A stretch of DNA of 64,000 bases from Setaria digitata (Eukaryota; Nematoda; Chromadorea; Rhabditida; Setariidae), in contig RCAB01000006.1 of the NCBI GenBank assembly GCA_003640385.1, forward strand, positions 372,001 through 436,000, in the 5' to 3' direction. A program made the position numbers and the translations under genes. This document shows, piece after piece, positions 35,056-47,636 of this stretch. Under the pieces are notes generated by a model. The model was not told the DNA's origin. It saw nothing but the letters and a program-made list of their open reading frames with translations, and did no database searches. Numbering within the stretch: position 1 is the first letter of the stretch; the number at the start of each line of letters is the position of its first letter.

Positions 35056-38000
35056 TCACTTTTTCGTAGTCTGTGTAGTGTCTGAAAGAGATTGCACAGG
35101 GGTAACTGGAGTACTCGATGTTGAACCATCCCCAGAGGAACTTTTTTCCGTCATTTTAGTTCTTATGCGTTGATATTCCTGAGTGTAACGTTCCAAATCA
35201 ATCTCAACTTCAACACTCCCTGGTTCGAATATTTTCTGTAAAAATTATAAATATACTACTATTCAACAATCCTGTTATTTCCGTTGCTTAAGCTAGTAAG
35301 AAAATGAGTCATTTTCAAAAGTATTGGAAAGAGCAATGGTATATGCAAAAACCTTCGTACTCTGCCCTACCTCTGGTGCAATCTTATCCAGGATAATCCG
35401 GCAACGAAAATCACCAAGAGAAGACCAAAGCAAATGTACAATACGTAGAAGATGATACTTAACACCAGGGTAGCGCTGCAAAATTGGTAATTATTAGTTG
35501 CTAATAACTAAAAGGACTAAAACAACTCAATACTTATAAATATTAAAATGAGACTGCCGATATAATTGAGCTTCTGATCTGTAGTAACTATCAATTAAAG
35601 CAAAAATGGCTAACATCCACTCCTTTTAATAGATATCCCTCGATGATGAAATGCGATGTTTGTTCAGTTGATAATAGATGATCAAATGGTGTTGACTGTA
35701 AGAGTCGGTGAATTACTAAATGCGTCCAAGGGTCACAAAAAGCAATCTAAAATTGGCTATTTAAAAGAGCAAAATAAATTGAGCTGGTAGTATAACTGTT
35801 TGACTGAAAATTTCGTACTTTGTACTTTAAACGAGGCAATGCTTTTAAATATCGCATAATGCCCGGTAAATCAGAAACACGACGCTTGCTTGGAAGAACA
35901 TCCAAAAGATAGTGAACCCAGAGTAATGCGCAAGTTACATCCGTCTTCAGAAAACTTAACATCTCTTCAGATGGGTCGGAGAGAAAGTCACCTGCAGGAT
36001 TTTCGTCGCTAATTTCATCTAAAAAAAAAAAAAAAAAACTAGCAACAAATTTTAACATTAAACTGCTATGAATAACATTAAACTGTGATGAATACAAGAT
36101 GCTGCTGCGACACGGAAAACTGACAAAGAATTATTTCAATAATAAAGAGAGCTACCTAATGATTCAAGAACTCATCACTTTTAATGAGGTTAGTTTTTCT
36201 TCTTTCAAACACTTTCACTTTCCTCAATTTCAATTTCTCTGCGTTCTTCAGATTTCAGTGGTTTGATGTTTAAGATCTATAAAACGTCTACTAGACGCCT
36301 TGCATCGTTGAAGTTGAGCTACCTGGCGCGCGATTTAATTCATATCGTATCACGTCTTCCACAATAAGCGTAGTAAAAGAGGCCAGAAATTTGGTAAAAA
36401 CAAGCGTGTCAACATTCTGTACAACAGTCACATCACTGGTTGATAAAATGCTGTGTGCCGATGCTCCAAACGATAATAACCTAAATGTACATTAACTTTA
36501 TGTATAAATAGTGCAAGAGCAAACTGTGCACATACTATAAATTTCAAGTAATAAATAAAAAACTCATTCACGAAACCTCAAAAGAAGTTGCAGGGGAACT
36601 AATTCTCTGGGCAAATGACCAGTAGCATGCAAAGCTGAGTCGCGCAATACTTTAACTGCCATTGAACAAAGGAAATGTATAACATGCGCATCCCCAGCAA
36701 TCATTGCTAAGTCCCCAATTACCTGAGTAAAATGATTAATTACAAGTTAGTGTTTTGCAATAAAACTGGCAAGTACATAATGCGGAAGTGACTGGGAATG
36801 TTCCTGACACTCGATTAAGGATGCTGCAAGATTACACTCATCAAATCTTTGTCTTCGGTAGATTATAGATATTCGAAATGGAAAAGCAAATTCTCCAGTT
36901 GAGAAAAACAATCCCTTATTACTAGGTTACAGGCTAAATCAAGAACGGTTCGAATAACTATAGTCTACTGAAGACAAAGGTTTGATCAGCGATATTATGG
37001 GATTCTTTCACGGGAGTTAAACAAGATTAAATCATTGGAAAACAGTTTTCATTCTAGATAACCTCAGCTTTAGTTTTCCTCGTTGATTCTAATATATTTT
37101 TTAATTTGTTTGTCTGCTGCGCATCCAAATGTTTGTCTCTAACACATGCATCTAGACACCATGCCAAATCATGACATGGATCTGAAAATAGAAATATACA
37201 TATCAAAATCCTCTTCAGCTATTTCTGACTTAAATACTGTGAGCACACCTGATCGAATGACAGATTCAATATTCAAATCATGAGCAGACATTACTAATTC
37301 CATCCGTAATGAACAGTATATAGCATCAGCAGATTTCAAGAAACGTTCACGAATGATGTTATTTAGCCGTCGGTACAACGGTTCGTGCTGGCCCACCATC
37401 GCCATGAGTTCTACAAATTTTACTATAGGAAGACCCTACTATTTCAAGTAAATGTGTCATTCGAGAGACTGCAAAGTCACGTTTCCTTTATGATGAAAAA
37501 TTGATATTAAGCACCTAAAATTTGCGGCCACTGTCGCCTAGATTTGGTTGTCTCACATGTAAAATAGTTAGTTGCTGATTGGTCCACCGTTTGCATAACT
37601 TTCTGCTTTTCATCGATATATGAATCTATAATTGGAAGTATTGCGTCCATGTATAATGAATCGTTCTTCAACCAAATCTGTTGTCGAACTGTAACAGCAC
37701 AACTATCGTAAAATTCTCGATCGGCCACAATTACTTTCAAGTACCTGAAATTTCAGCCAGTTCCAGATAAAATAAATGGAAAGTTATACAATAAAATTCT
37801 TGGAACTATAATCTAGTTATGTAGAATGGTATTAAGAAAACTTCTACGCAACCTACATAGGTTGTGAGGGGAATTTTTAGGATACAATGATACAAATCAT
37901 TTAGGATACATACAATGGTGCAAATCATCTGGCAACTTCGACGTCATTTATATACAAATCATTTAGGATACATACAGTGGTGCAAATCATCTGGCAACTT

Positions 38001-39289
38001 CGACGAGACTTAATTCTTGTTTTGAAATGTCACTGTCACCTCTTAAGATCTCGTAACCTCAGTACCCTGACATAAATGCATGAAAAGAAATCCATGGAAA
38101 ACGGGACAGAGACAGAACAAATAAAAAGATGAGCCGTAAAACGGTTAACGAGATTACAACACATACCGAACATTAGGATGATATAAGACACAAAGTGATA
38201 ATGACGCCTCCAATATGAAATGTTGCGCTTTCGAAAGCTTCTTTAATTCACTGCCATGCGAAACAAATTACTGCTTCTTTTGCTGTTTAGAAATATCTAG
38301 ACTTACCGGTCTGGAGCTTTTGGGAGTTGTTTTAATGTTTCTAATACAAAAGGTCGAATGCTAGGGACTCGATACAACTTGAAACTCTTCTCCAGCTGCT
38401 TTTCTAATAACTGCATTGATTCTACAGTCCCTGTAGCACCCAAATCCCTGATTTTTGCAAGCAGCAACTCCGATATATCATTCGCCGCCTGCAAACCATC
38501 TAATGCAAAGAGAATTTGAAGTCTGTTAGGTATGCACAAGTAAATTTAAACATGAAAAGTGTACTTCTTCATGGAATTCTGTCCTGCGAACATTGTGCAA
38601 ATCCAGTAATCGTAACGCTGGATTTAATGCTGGTAGCTGAAAACAGCTCTTATTAAATAACATCAAATAGATCAGGTAATACGAATTGCTTTCACAAATA
38701 ACAAATTTTATACTAAGTAGCAATAGCTAATTTAAAGATTCAGGACGTTAACAAAAAATATCACTAAACTATCTGTGCATAATTTGCCAAGTCTATATTT
38801 GTGTAACAGAATGTTGATAGCAAAACAAAACGGTGGTTTTCCAGGAAAGTCGTAGCTTGATATCACATGGGGAGCCACTGAGAGATGGCATAAATTGCTA
38901 AAGATAGCTTAATCGTTGTGAGCTGAAAAAATATTGCAAATGCTGCTTCCACTTAACACTCTACAGAATAAAATTCAGCAGAAAGAATCTACAGAATGTG
39001 ATGGACGAATAATGACAGTAACAATTTCCATTCATTGGTAATCTATGTTAAATAAATGTTAGGAGTACAGCCAACCACTTTCTTAATGAAGCATTGATAT
39101 TGCATTTATAATTTCAGACCATGTGGAGAATACCTTGATACTGTTTCGTTCTTGGAAATTCTTAATTGTTTCGATAGGATCCGCACATGTCGTTAACAAA
39201 TGCCGTAGTCTTTTAGAACCATCGATATTCTGATTTTCTAGGTCTGTAACCCATCGTTTCTCGTGAGATGATGTCATCGTCCTTTCCAT
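35056..39289 (-). CDS. Negative elongation factor B (NELF-B / COBRA1)
   Basis: Subunit of NELF, which with DSIF holds RNA polymerase II paused near promoters. Minus-strand exons: 39289-39134, 38636-38565, 38488-38307, 37744-37515, 37410-37249, 37181-37063, 36722-36577, 36480-36323, 36018-35819, 35746-35615, 35475-35353, 35235-35056 (619 residues). Segments that pair with human NELF-B in order are: ADPIETIKNFQERN; LPALNPALRLLDLH with EFHEE; KSFKLYRVPSIRPF; LKQLPKAP; VIVADREFYDSCAV then RQQIW; SRRQWPQIL; DPCHDLAWCLDACVRDK; IGDLAMI; PRELVPLQLLLRLLSFG; LPGIMRYLKALP. Exon 3 starts at the TTTGCAG acceptor, giving a join the same length as human. The C-terminus is serine/threonine-rich, ending TTKK. 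All twelve joins keep frame with no internal stops, so the gene appears intact. An AG immediately precedes the ATG. Confidence 0.94.
37891..38005. repeat. Two-copy tandem duplication, 62 bp period
   Basis: A 53-bp sequence starting TACAAATCATTTAGGATACA occurs at 37891-37943 and again at 37953-38005 with one difference (A/G in the ATACAATGG/ATACAGTGG part). It lies within the NELF-B intron between exons 3 and 4. Confidence 0.9.
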
Positions 39290-40043
39290 CTCGAAAATAT
39301 AAAGTCTGTAAACTTTTGAGGCAGGCTTGCTTTCATTTCACTGAAAAAACGGGGAATCTCTAGGACGAAAACCCACACGTTTGATAAGCTGGTGTCTAAG
39401 AGAATGGCGATGAAGTGATCCTTGACTGTCTAGCGAATACAAAAACAAGATGAATGTGAGGAAGACACCTCCTACATCCCGAGAGAAACTGCTATCAAGG
39501 CCCGAGACACAAACCAGCCGCTTAGTATCCTCGTCCCTTTAGCTTACGAGGAACGAGGAGAGTAGTGTGGTGTCGAGGTATTGGGTTGATTTGTTACGTG
39601 AGGGTGTGGCCAGTGCGTGGCGTATAGAAGAACGGCGTGAGCTTATAATGAGGTGTACAATTAAGTGTAGGCTTACATTGTAATTACCAGATATTGAGGA
39701 CAATGACCACTAACTATTCAACATGTTCGGGGATGAACAGAGCGAGTGGGTCGCAGTTACACTTTTCACGGTTGTGTCTTGGCGGTGAGATCGTCCAAGT
39801 ACCGGCTGTCATCGTGGAACAGGTTTTTGCACATCACTTTTTTTAATTTAACGGTTTTATATTTATCTTTCAATTTACTGGATAACCCGATTGAGTTCTA
39901 GTTATTCGAAATCAGTTAAAGTACCGACAATTTAAAATTCTTAAATGTTTCTAATTGTTAATTGTTCCCAATTGTACATTTATGCATAATTTGAAACTGG
40001 TGTTACATATGTATCGATATCTATCATATCCTTCCAGGAAGCC
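39290..40043. promoter_or_regulatory. Bidirectional promoter region of NELF-B and the adjacent plus-strand gene
   Basis: A 0.75 kb divergent interval. The NELF-B-proximal half is GC-richer than average for the window. No specific element could be assigned. Confidence 0.4.
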
Positions 40044-42270
40044 ATGTTCCGCACTGTTATAACCAAGCATGCATTTCGAAGTCTTAGTGCCGATGCACAG
40101 AATTATTTGAAGGTCATAATTTTATGCTAGTTTCTCCACAGTGTTTTATTGTTTTTCAGTACATGCTTGTGCAGAAAAACTTTATTTAGAGTGACTCAGG
40201 AGAGTGTTTTAGCGTTTCCTGCCCAAATATGAAGGAGCAGATAAGGATGAAGAGAAAATCCTAGATACTATATTCACAGCAGATCCAAATTTGTACTTCG
40301 GAAATCCGTTGGGAAAACTGCATTCGAAGATTCGATGTAAGCTTAGTTTTCCATTTTTTTTTTTTTTTTTTTTAAATACGATTTGTACGTCTCACTCAAG
40401 TTGGCTGTAGTGTTAAATCAACGACTAATTAAATGAAGCTCGTGTATTTTTAGATTTGGACTTCCCAATTAAGTGTAAATTTCGGAGCATTTTCAGGTGG
40501 TTGGTTCAATCCGGAAAGGCCGTCAGATCAAGTCCAGCTACGTGACAATCGTAGAGTTCTTTACGACCATTATATACGCCACTATTATATGACTGTTTTG
40601 AAATCACTTCTCATTTCCCGAAATGTATTTTTTCTAAGACGTAGTCTTTATATAAGCTAAAAATGGTATGCGGAGATGAATTTTAGTGGTTAGCGTGGTA
40701 AAAAATATTTCTCTGATTTTCAATTGTGGATGGCTGTCTGACATTAGAGTTATAAATCATTGTTGTATCTTAGTTCTATGTGTTTTAGGCCGTGTAAGTG
40801 ATTGAATATTTCCGACTTTCTCTTTGCGCCTCAGTCGTTATCCATTTTATTTAGAAGAAAACTTGCTTAACTTTACCTGTGACCATTCAATTTCTTTGTA
40901 TATAAATAGTTTTAGAGGGAGTTCGTGAAGTATGCCAGTTCAAGTGCATTTGAAGAACCCACAGCGGGCAGAGTGCCTACTCCAGGTTTCTTTCGCAAAT
41001 CGAAAATATCAAAGAGAATTAAATGGCGTGCAGCAGCTCGTCTGAGGGTGTAGGTTTTAAAACAAGTTTATTTAGACTTTATAAATGATGATATAGTTTC
41101 AGTCGGTACTTGTTTAATCATTGTATAATTTTTCCCTTAACTAATCATGGCATGAAGTAGTCATGAAAGTGTGAATTATATAAACTTTTTTCAATAACAA
41201 GGCATTTTGTACGATTGGAAAATTGTAGGATATTGGACCGAGTGCGGGAAGAAGTTGGGGAAAAAGCAGGCTTCTCTTCAGATGAAGAAGGTAAGTTTCA
41301 ATTTAAAGAGTGAATGTGTTTTGTGTCTGCATTAGATTCCTATCTATTAAAGATTCATTACTACACTTTTGGAACAAAAAAAATTTTTTTCTCAGTACTG
41401 CTGGACATGTATCGCAGAAAAACAATTTGTCTAGCAAGATCAAGCCTTTTAACTCTTATTTTACTTGCTTAACAACAACCGAAATCTAATTTTTATTTCT
41501 GTTCGAATTTTTCTGAAATTCCTCATTTATTTCTAAGCCGTAATAGAAGTTCATTTACCTCTGTCGATTATGACAGCAAGTCACCATTTACTTCGGTTAG
41601 TTGGCCGATGAGTTCATTTTCAGAGTTTTTACTTGCCTTTGTATTTGCATGTACTTAAAAATAATATACCTTAATATAACATTTTTTATTTTTGAATACA
41701 GTTCTTTCAGAATTCGGTGATTTAAATAAAATTCCAATGGCTCGTGCTGGGCAGAGTACCCTTTTTTCTCCTGACTTTGTAGGTAAGTGTTATAGTTTAA
41801 GTTCTACAAGTCACATTTTTTATTTTTTGATTTTATGTGATACTTGGAAAGTACCTTATCATTTGTTACTTTATTGTGTTTCCATTTATGACTGGAACGT
41901 TATTGTAGATAAAGATTATATATTATGACGCGGGAAAGTTTTTCTTCCAGATTATGATTTGCATCAACCAGTTTACATGGACGATGTGAAACGCATGCTG
42001 AAAGATTATAAAAATCTAAAAGAGCAAGAACCTGTATGTTCTTGATAAAATTAAAGTTTATTGAATTGATCATAATTTCTGTAAATTTTGAGATGCAGGT
42101 GATATAGTGACCTGGTTAATTAGTCTGTTTAGGATTCACCTTCTTTGGACATTTCGGACATTGGTATTGAAAACGTTTATGAAAGAGCCGGCGTTGCTTG
42201 TATCGCTGAAAGAAATTTGTCAGCTGAAGTTTCAGAAGCGATGAAAATGCCATTTAAATCTGTGAAATGA
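40044..42270 (+). CDS. Unrecognised 272-residue protein with a mitochondrial-type N-terminus
   Basis: Exons: 40044-40112, 40213-40336, 40497-40624, 40916-41049, 41229-41290, 41702-41782, 41951-42033, 42133-42270; all joins keep frame and every donor is GT. The first 23 residues (MFRTVITKHAFRSLSADAQN) are basic, hydroxylated and free of early acids, as in a mitochondrial presequence. The middle is strongly basic and aromatic (GGWFNPERP-like loop, RRVLYDHYIRHYYM, KSKISKRIKWRAAARLR). The C-terminal third is acidic with DDVKRMLKDYKNLKEQEPD. No membrane span or known motif is seen. The size and charge pattern would suit a mitoribosome or respiratory assembly protein, but that is inference. The exon 4 donor is the second of two GTs (at 41050); the first gives a stop. 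An acceptor lies 6 nt before the ATG. It is divergent from NELF-B. Confidence 0.75.
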
Positions 42271-43668
42271 TTAAAAGTTTTGCCCTGGTGAATATGTATA
42301 TGAATAGCTTGCCTGAAACTTTCAATACAATGGAATTTTGGTAATTTGTGCAAATTTTTCACAATACATTATTTTGGCACCTACAGTATCATCACGAATG
42401 TAAGAATTTCTGTCGTCTCGCCAAAACTGTGGGCTTACTACCTCAGTCACTATACGTCAGATCTTTTTTTTCTCTCTCTCTAGTTCATATAGTGTAATGC
42501 CGTAAATCTCCCTACAAAAATTTATTAACCATATAGTTGTCTAAAATTTTTGGTCTTTTGTCATTATTGATTGCCAGGTACCAAGCTCTGTGCACAAAAT
42601 GGATAAAGTATTACATCAAATTGCTTTTGTAATTAACTTTTAAGTGATGACCACCTCGCCTGAGATATGCAGATTTACTTCCGCTATTGCCATTTTGGAT
42701 AAAGGAAGATAACAGTTAACGTGGATAATGGATTTTTATCAAATGGTGTGAGTTGAATTCTTGCATTTGTTATGGTTGTCTTATCCTCAAATATTCAGGA
42801 CTTCTAGTACAGGATTCCTTGGAGACGTGGCCTGAATTGCAGTGGTTTGAGGCCCTGTACGTGATATCCAGTTGACTGGAGGTAGCTGTTTTACCGGTTC
42901 AGGTAATAAGGTTTTCGCATTAAATCCTCACTATTCACCTTTGGACATTCATTTGCGATTTGAAGTTCTTGTTTGAATTTACTTTGATATGTGTATCATA
43001 TGTTTAAGTGGACGGGTCAGCAAGATTTGGATTATCGGGTAAGTTACAAGCAAATGAAATTTGCTTTTGTTCTGTTCGAGAGTTGTTCTATCCATACAGT
43101 GTAGTGTATTGCCATAAATCTTGCAGAATTTTATTATTGATTTGTAAATGTCTAGATTTTTCGCTTTTTATTGACTCATATGGATTCTTTTTTCATATTT
43201 AGCTGTAAGTCTAGTCCCCCTTGCGGCCAGTACTTTGGATTATTTCAGAAGATATTCCTTAGTAAAATATATATTTGTCATTTCCGTTTATATTGCTTTC
43301 TTAAAGTAAATAGGGGCACAGTTCTTGGTATATTCTAGCGGTCGTTTTAGTCTGGAAGATTATGAAAGTATTGATTTGTGGTTTAATAACGAAATAGGGC
43401 AGTTTATCTATGGATGAAATAGTAGTGATGTTCTTTGGTCGACTTGTTATTTAACACATGATTATGAGAAATGCTCCAGCCAGTGTGTGTATTTTATCAT
43501 CTTTTTATCTACTGGAAAACAGCGGGTTTTCGCATTAACACAAAAAAAAGAAAAGAAAGTACCGCTAGTCTCTGCTTATTCTTATTTGGATCTGTAACTT
43601 TCAATTACTGAGAATCAATGCAAGAGTGTGAAGTGTTTCGTGTTACAGGCTCCATGATGTTTTCTTAG
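42271..43668. other. Intergenic gap before MGAT2
   Basis: T-rich 1.4 kb interval between two plus-strand genes with no supported exon. Confidence 0.5.
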
Positions 43669-46600
43669 ATGGTTCGCCAGAGATTTGTGCGTTGTTTAAA
43701 TGCAGTCATCGTCGTTTCACTTGTAAGTTGTGTGGTTTTTTTTTCATTTTTCTTTTCCGGGTAGTAAATTGTTTTAACATTAAAAGATGCTCGGAATTAT
43801 TAATGCAAATGCAAATAGTTATCGTGTTTGATATATATATTGTTCAGTGATAGATCGTCATGATTAGCAACCCTGTGGTTTTTTAATGGATTGCATGTAA
43901 TCGCTGTCTTGTGCGCCAAATGAAACGACTAAACAGCAGCTTAGAATGGAATAAGTGGGGTGTTTTTTAGTCTAAAGGTTTAGGGTCGAAACAATGAAGA
44001 TCGAAATCCCAGTCCAAAAGGTGTACTAAGCCGTAAGAATTGTAACCTTATCCATCCCTTATTTATATTTTTTCCTCTTCCTGTTTAAGTGCATAATAAA
44101 TAATACCTGCAAAGTTTTGCATTTAATTTTGTGCATCCTCTCTATAGTACTGATTTTGCAGTGCAGTTGAGTACTGGTTTACATTTTATTTTAAATGAAT
44201 CACATATTTGTTATGTAAGCATTATTTTCCTTTGAACTCATCAGTCTACAATTTCATGGATTTGTTTAGAAAGGTTTTGTTATGTGTAACTGATCAAGAC
44301 TTTTCTAGATAGGCCTTTTGATGGTCTACATGCAAAGTCCATATACAAGTACGAAAGAAAACTCGAAACGTTCGTACGATGCTTCAGGGAAAGAGTCATT
44401 GTCGGTCTCTGAGCGAGTTGATGTGAGGTTTTCTGCGAAAATATTTCACATTTTATTGAACTATACTTTTCACAGTGACGATACTGGTTCGGTCTTTCAT
44501 TTTCACCAATCTCAAATTAGACTGTTATGACAATGGCTGAATGTTATTTTCATTACTGTTTAATGGTCAAATACATTATTTCACTCGTAGTGCCATCTGT
44601 TGGCGATGTACTGTTGTGAGTAATCAACAGTCCTAAATGGAATTCTCATAACAGTTTTAACATCCAACTTCAAGAATAAAATAACATTTTTTTTCGACGC
44701 ACTTTTTTCTCTTTGCAGCATGAACTTGAATTAGGATGGGCATTTCGAACTACACCATTACCTTTAAGCAAAGAAGAAGTTGTTCGTTCCATTGAGTTTC
44801 TCAATGCAAATTATGAGATTTTGAACACAAATAAATATGGTCAGTTGCAAAATGTAGAAATTGTAATAGTTGTTCAGGTAGGTTTGTTAACTTTGAGTCT
44901 AAATAAATGTGATTCATTTTGTATGTGTCCCAGTTACTTTAGAAATTTACATTTCTATTTAAGAATTTGCGATACAATAGTCTTTTATATATGTATGACG
45001 AAAACTTCTTTCTGTTTATAGTAGTAGTGGTTCTTTAAGTTATGTGTAGTTCTGTGAAGTCAATTTTGTAGGTCCATAATCGTATCGAATATTTGAAAGA
45101 TTTGATTTCTACCCTCAGAGATGCTCGATATATTGAAACGACATTGCTGATTTTTAGCCATGATTATTCCTCTGCAGCTATTAACAAACTTATTAAAGAA
45201 ATAAACTTTTGTTTGGTATGTTATTTCTTAAGAATTCTGAGTTGCTGTTAGAAGTGTTTAAATCAAAATTGTTTAGTTATTAGAAAGGCCGTAAGATTAG
45301 CCAACAGTTTTATTACCCAAAGTACCAAGTATTTGAAATGATTTGTTTTAGGTTATACAGATATTCTACCCGTATAACATCCAGTTGTTTCCGGATGTTT
45401 TCCCAGGACAGGATCCTCTGGATTGTCCGGAAAAAGCGACTAAGCAGGAGTAAGCTACATTTGATATATCTACTACGGTTAGAGGTTTTTTTTATCCAAG
45501 TTACTTTTTTGAAAATTTTCTTATTATTATATAATTTCTTTTCTTCCTTTCAGAGCAGCTTTCCTGAAATGTAACAATTGGAAAAATCCAGATAAATATG
45601 GGCATTTTCGTGTTGCGAAGTTGACACAAATCAAACACCACTGGTGGTGGAAGGTTTGTTCATTACGAGTTTCCTTTACGGTTATTTCATCTGTTGGAAC
45701 AATTATAATAACGACTATAATGACCTTCGTCACTCCAACTGATTTTTTTTTTCTCTCCAAGATGAAAAAAAGGGACTGTTTGTCTCTTAATCCTTCCCAC
45801 TAACAGTGATTTTTCGAGTAAAGTTCATTTTGATATCTGTAGTTTTTCTTATATTTATATTATATCCAATAGATGAATTACGTATTCGATGGGATATTGA
45901 AGCAGTATGGTTTGACGAAAGCCTGGGTGATATTGCTAGAAGAGGATCACTATGTTTCTCCTGATTTTTTACATGTTATGCGCCTGATTGTAGCTAATAA
46001 ATCGAAGTGAGTGATTATACATTGTTAATTTAAAACCTTGGCAATTGAATGAATTTCGTGAGAAGCAAGATTTCAGATATAACGTAAGTATGGTGCTCTG
46101 TAGACTATCTGGCTCATATTATGCCGATAAATGAAATTTATTTCGCTTGCTTTCGTTTAACTGTGCTATGAAATATATTATCCATAATATCTTTAGTTTC
46201 TGCAAAGAGTGTCAAGTAATAAGTCTTGGGCTATATTTGAAGCAGTACAGCAATTTCAAAACCGATCTTAATCGGTTAGGCATTCATCCATGGTTTAGTT
46301 CAAAACATAATATGGGGATGGCAATCAATTCGGATACGTGGGAAAACATTAAAAATTGCACGGAAGTAAGTTTCTTCTTTGTTTCTAAAAAGGAGAAATT
46401 TCTAATAAATTGGGATTCTTAAGATCGCAAATTATTTTCTGCTTTTTCTCTTTCTTCTCATTGTCATTGTAGTTGTTTTGTACATACGATGACTATAACT
46501 GGGATTGGTCGTTGTTACATGTTAGCATGAAGTGCTTGCCATCGAGATTAAAGGTCATTGCTGTTAAAGCTCCTCGCGTTATACATGCCGGTGATTGTGG

Positions 46601-47636
46601 AGTGCATACTCATCGTTGTGCTGTTCATAATGCTGCTGCGATGGTTTGTTTTCAGTTCAGTAACTAATATGTTGGATTTTAAAAATTCCTCTTGAATGCT
46701 AAACCTTGGACATAAAAGGATTTTACAAATTTACAAAAAATTATATAAATTGTAGTGAGACCTGTGAATCTTTTTTAGGCTGCGGAACTCTTTAGTAGTG
46801 TAACTGATGCTTTGTTTCCAAAGAACATGATAGTGACCGAGAACCTGAAGCGAACTTTAAAACCTTCAAGGGAGAATGGCGGATGGGGCGATATACGTGA
46901 TCACCAACTATGCCTCAATAATTCACATGTGCCTAATCTTGCTGCGTATGATTTTTCCTTGAATAGTCCAACGGCCATATATAATTATACACATATCAGC
47001 CAATCTCTCATTTTTCCTGTTTAAAACTCAAGGTTATCTTTTTTACAAGCACTGCTTTACATTTTGTTCCCGTTTGCGATTGAAACTGATGGCTAGTGCA
47101 TAAAGCATGCATTTCATACTTCGACAATAATGACGTAGTATATTTTGAAATCTTTAAACCTTGCTGTTTCAAAGATTTCGATCAGCTTTTTGAAATGTGA
47201 CATCATACCTGAGGCGTCCATGATCATAGATCATTCAGATTAGGTTCCAGTTTTCAGCCTTTGCTGTTCTCTTTACTAATATTTTTTACTTTTATAAAAG
47301 GTGTTTAAGCTCACTAAAATTCTTTCAGAAATATTTAGAGAAAATAATTCCCAATGCCACTTCAGTAAGTTGCTCGTTTCGCAACTACTTTTCCTTTTCC
47401 TTTTTTTGTTTTCAATTACATGTATGTTAAACGCGGCTTAGGTTTCACTTTTTTTCAAATAAGTTGAACTTTAAGTCATGTTTTATACTTGGAAAGCACT
47501 CACTGATCTTTTGTTTCACTTTAATTTGGTTAGTGTATTTCCAAAAGTTTCTTCAAATTTAAATAGCCGTATTCGCTTACTCTCTGAGCACGATGCATGT
47601 ACTGGAGAAGATCCTGTAAACATCTGGTCTTGTTAA
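43669..47636 (+). CDS. MGAT2, alpha-1,6-mannosyl-glycoprotein GlcNAc-transferase II
   Basis: Golgi type II membrane enzyme that adds GlcNAc to the alpha-1,6 arm and so converts hybrid to complex N-glycans (C. elegans counterpart gly-20). Exons: 43669-43722, 44309-44422, 44719-44877, 45072-45215, 45352-45449, 45554-45653, 45873-46006, 46197-46365, 46473-46643, 46779-46945, 47534-47636 (470 residues). The signal anchor spans exons 1-2 (LNAVIVVSLIGLLMVYM). Catalytic-domain landmarks are VVQVHNRIEYLKDLI, FSHDYSS, KHHWWWK, WVILLEEDHYVSPDF (metal-binding acidic cluster), DDYNWDWSL, HAGDCGVH and GGWGDIRDHQLC. The 3' end is uncertain. Splicing at 46946 to 47534 gives a tail ending DPVNIWSC, whereas reading through gives a stop at 47022-47024 after a different 27-residue tail. 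An AG directly precedes the ATG. Confidence 0.93.

Noticed and set aside
38523..38564. 42-nt mini-intron between NELF-B exons 2 and 3
   Set aside because: It leaves the wrong frame. The next acceptor (38489-38490) gives the conserved frame and the right length.
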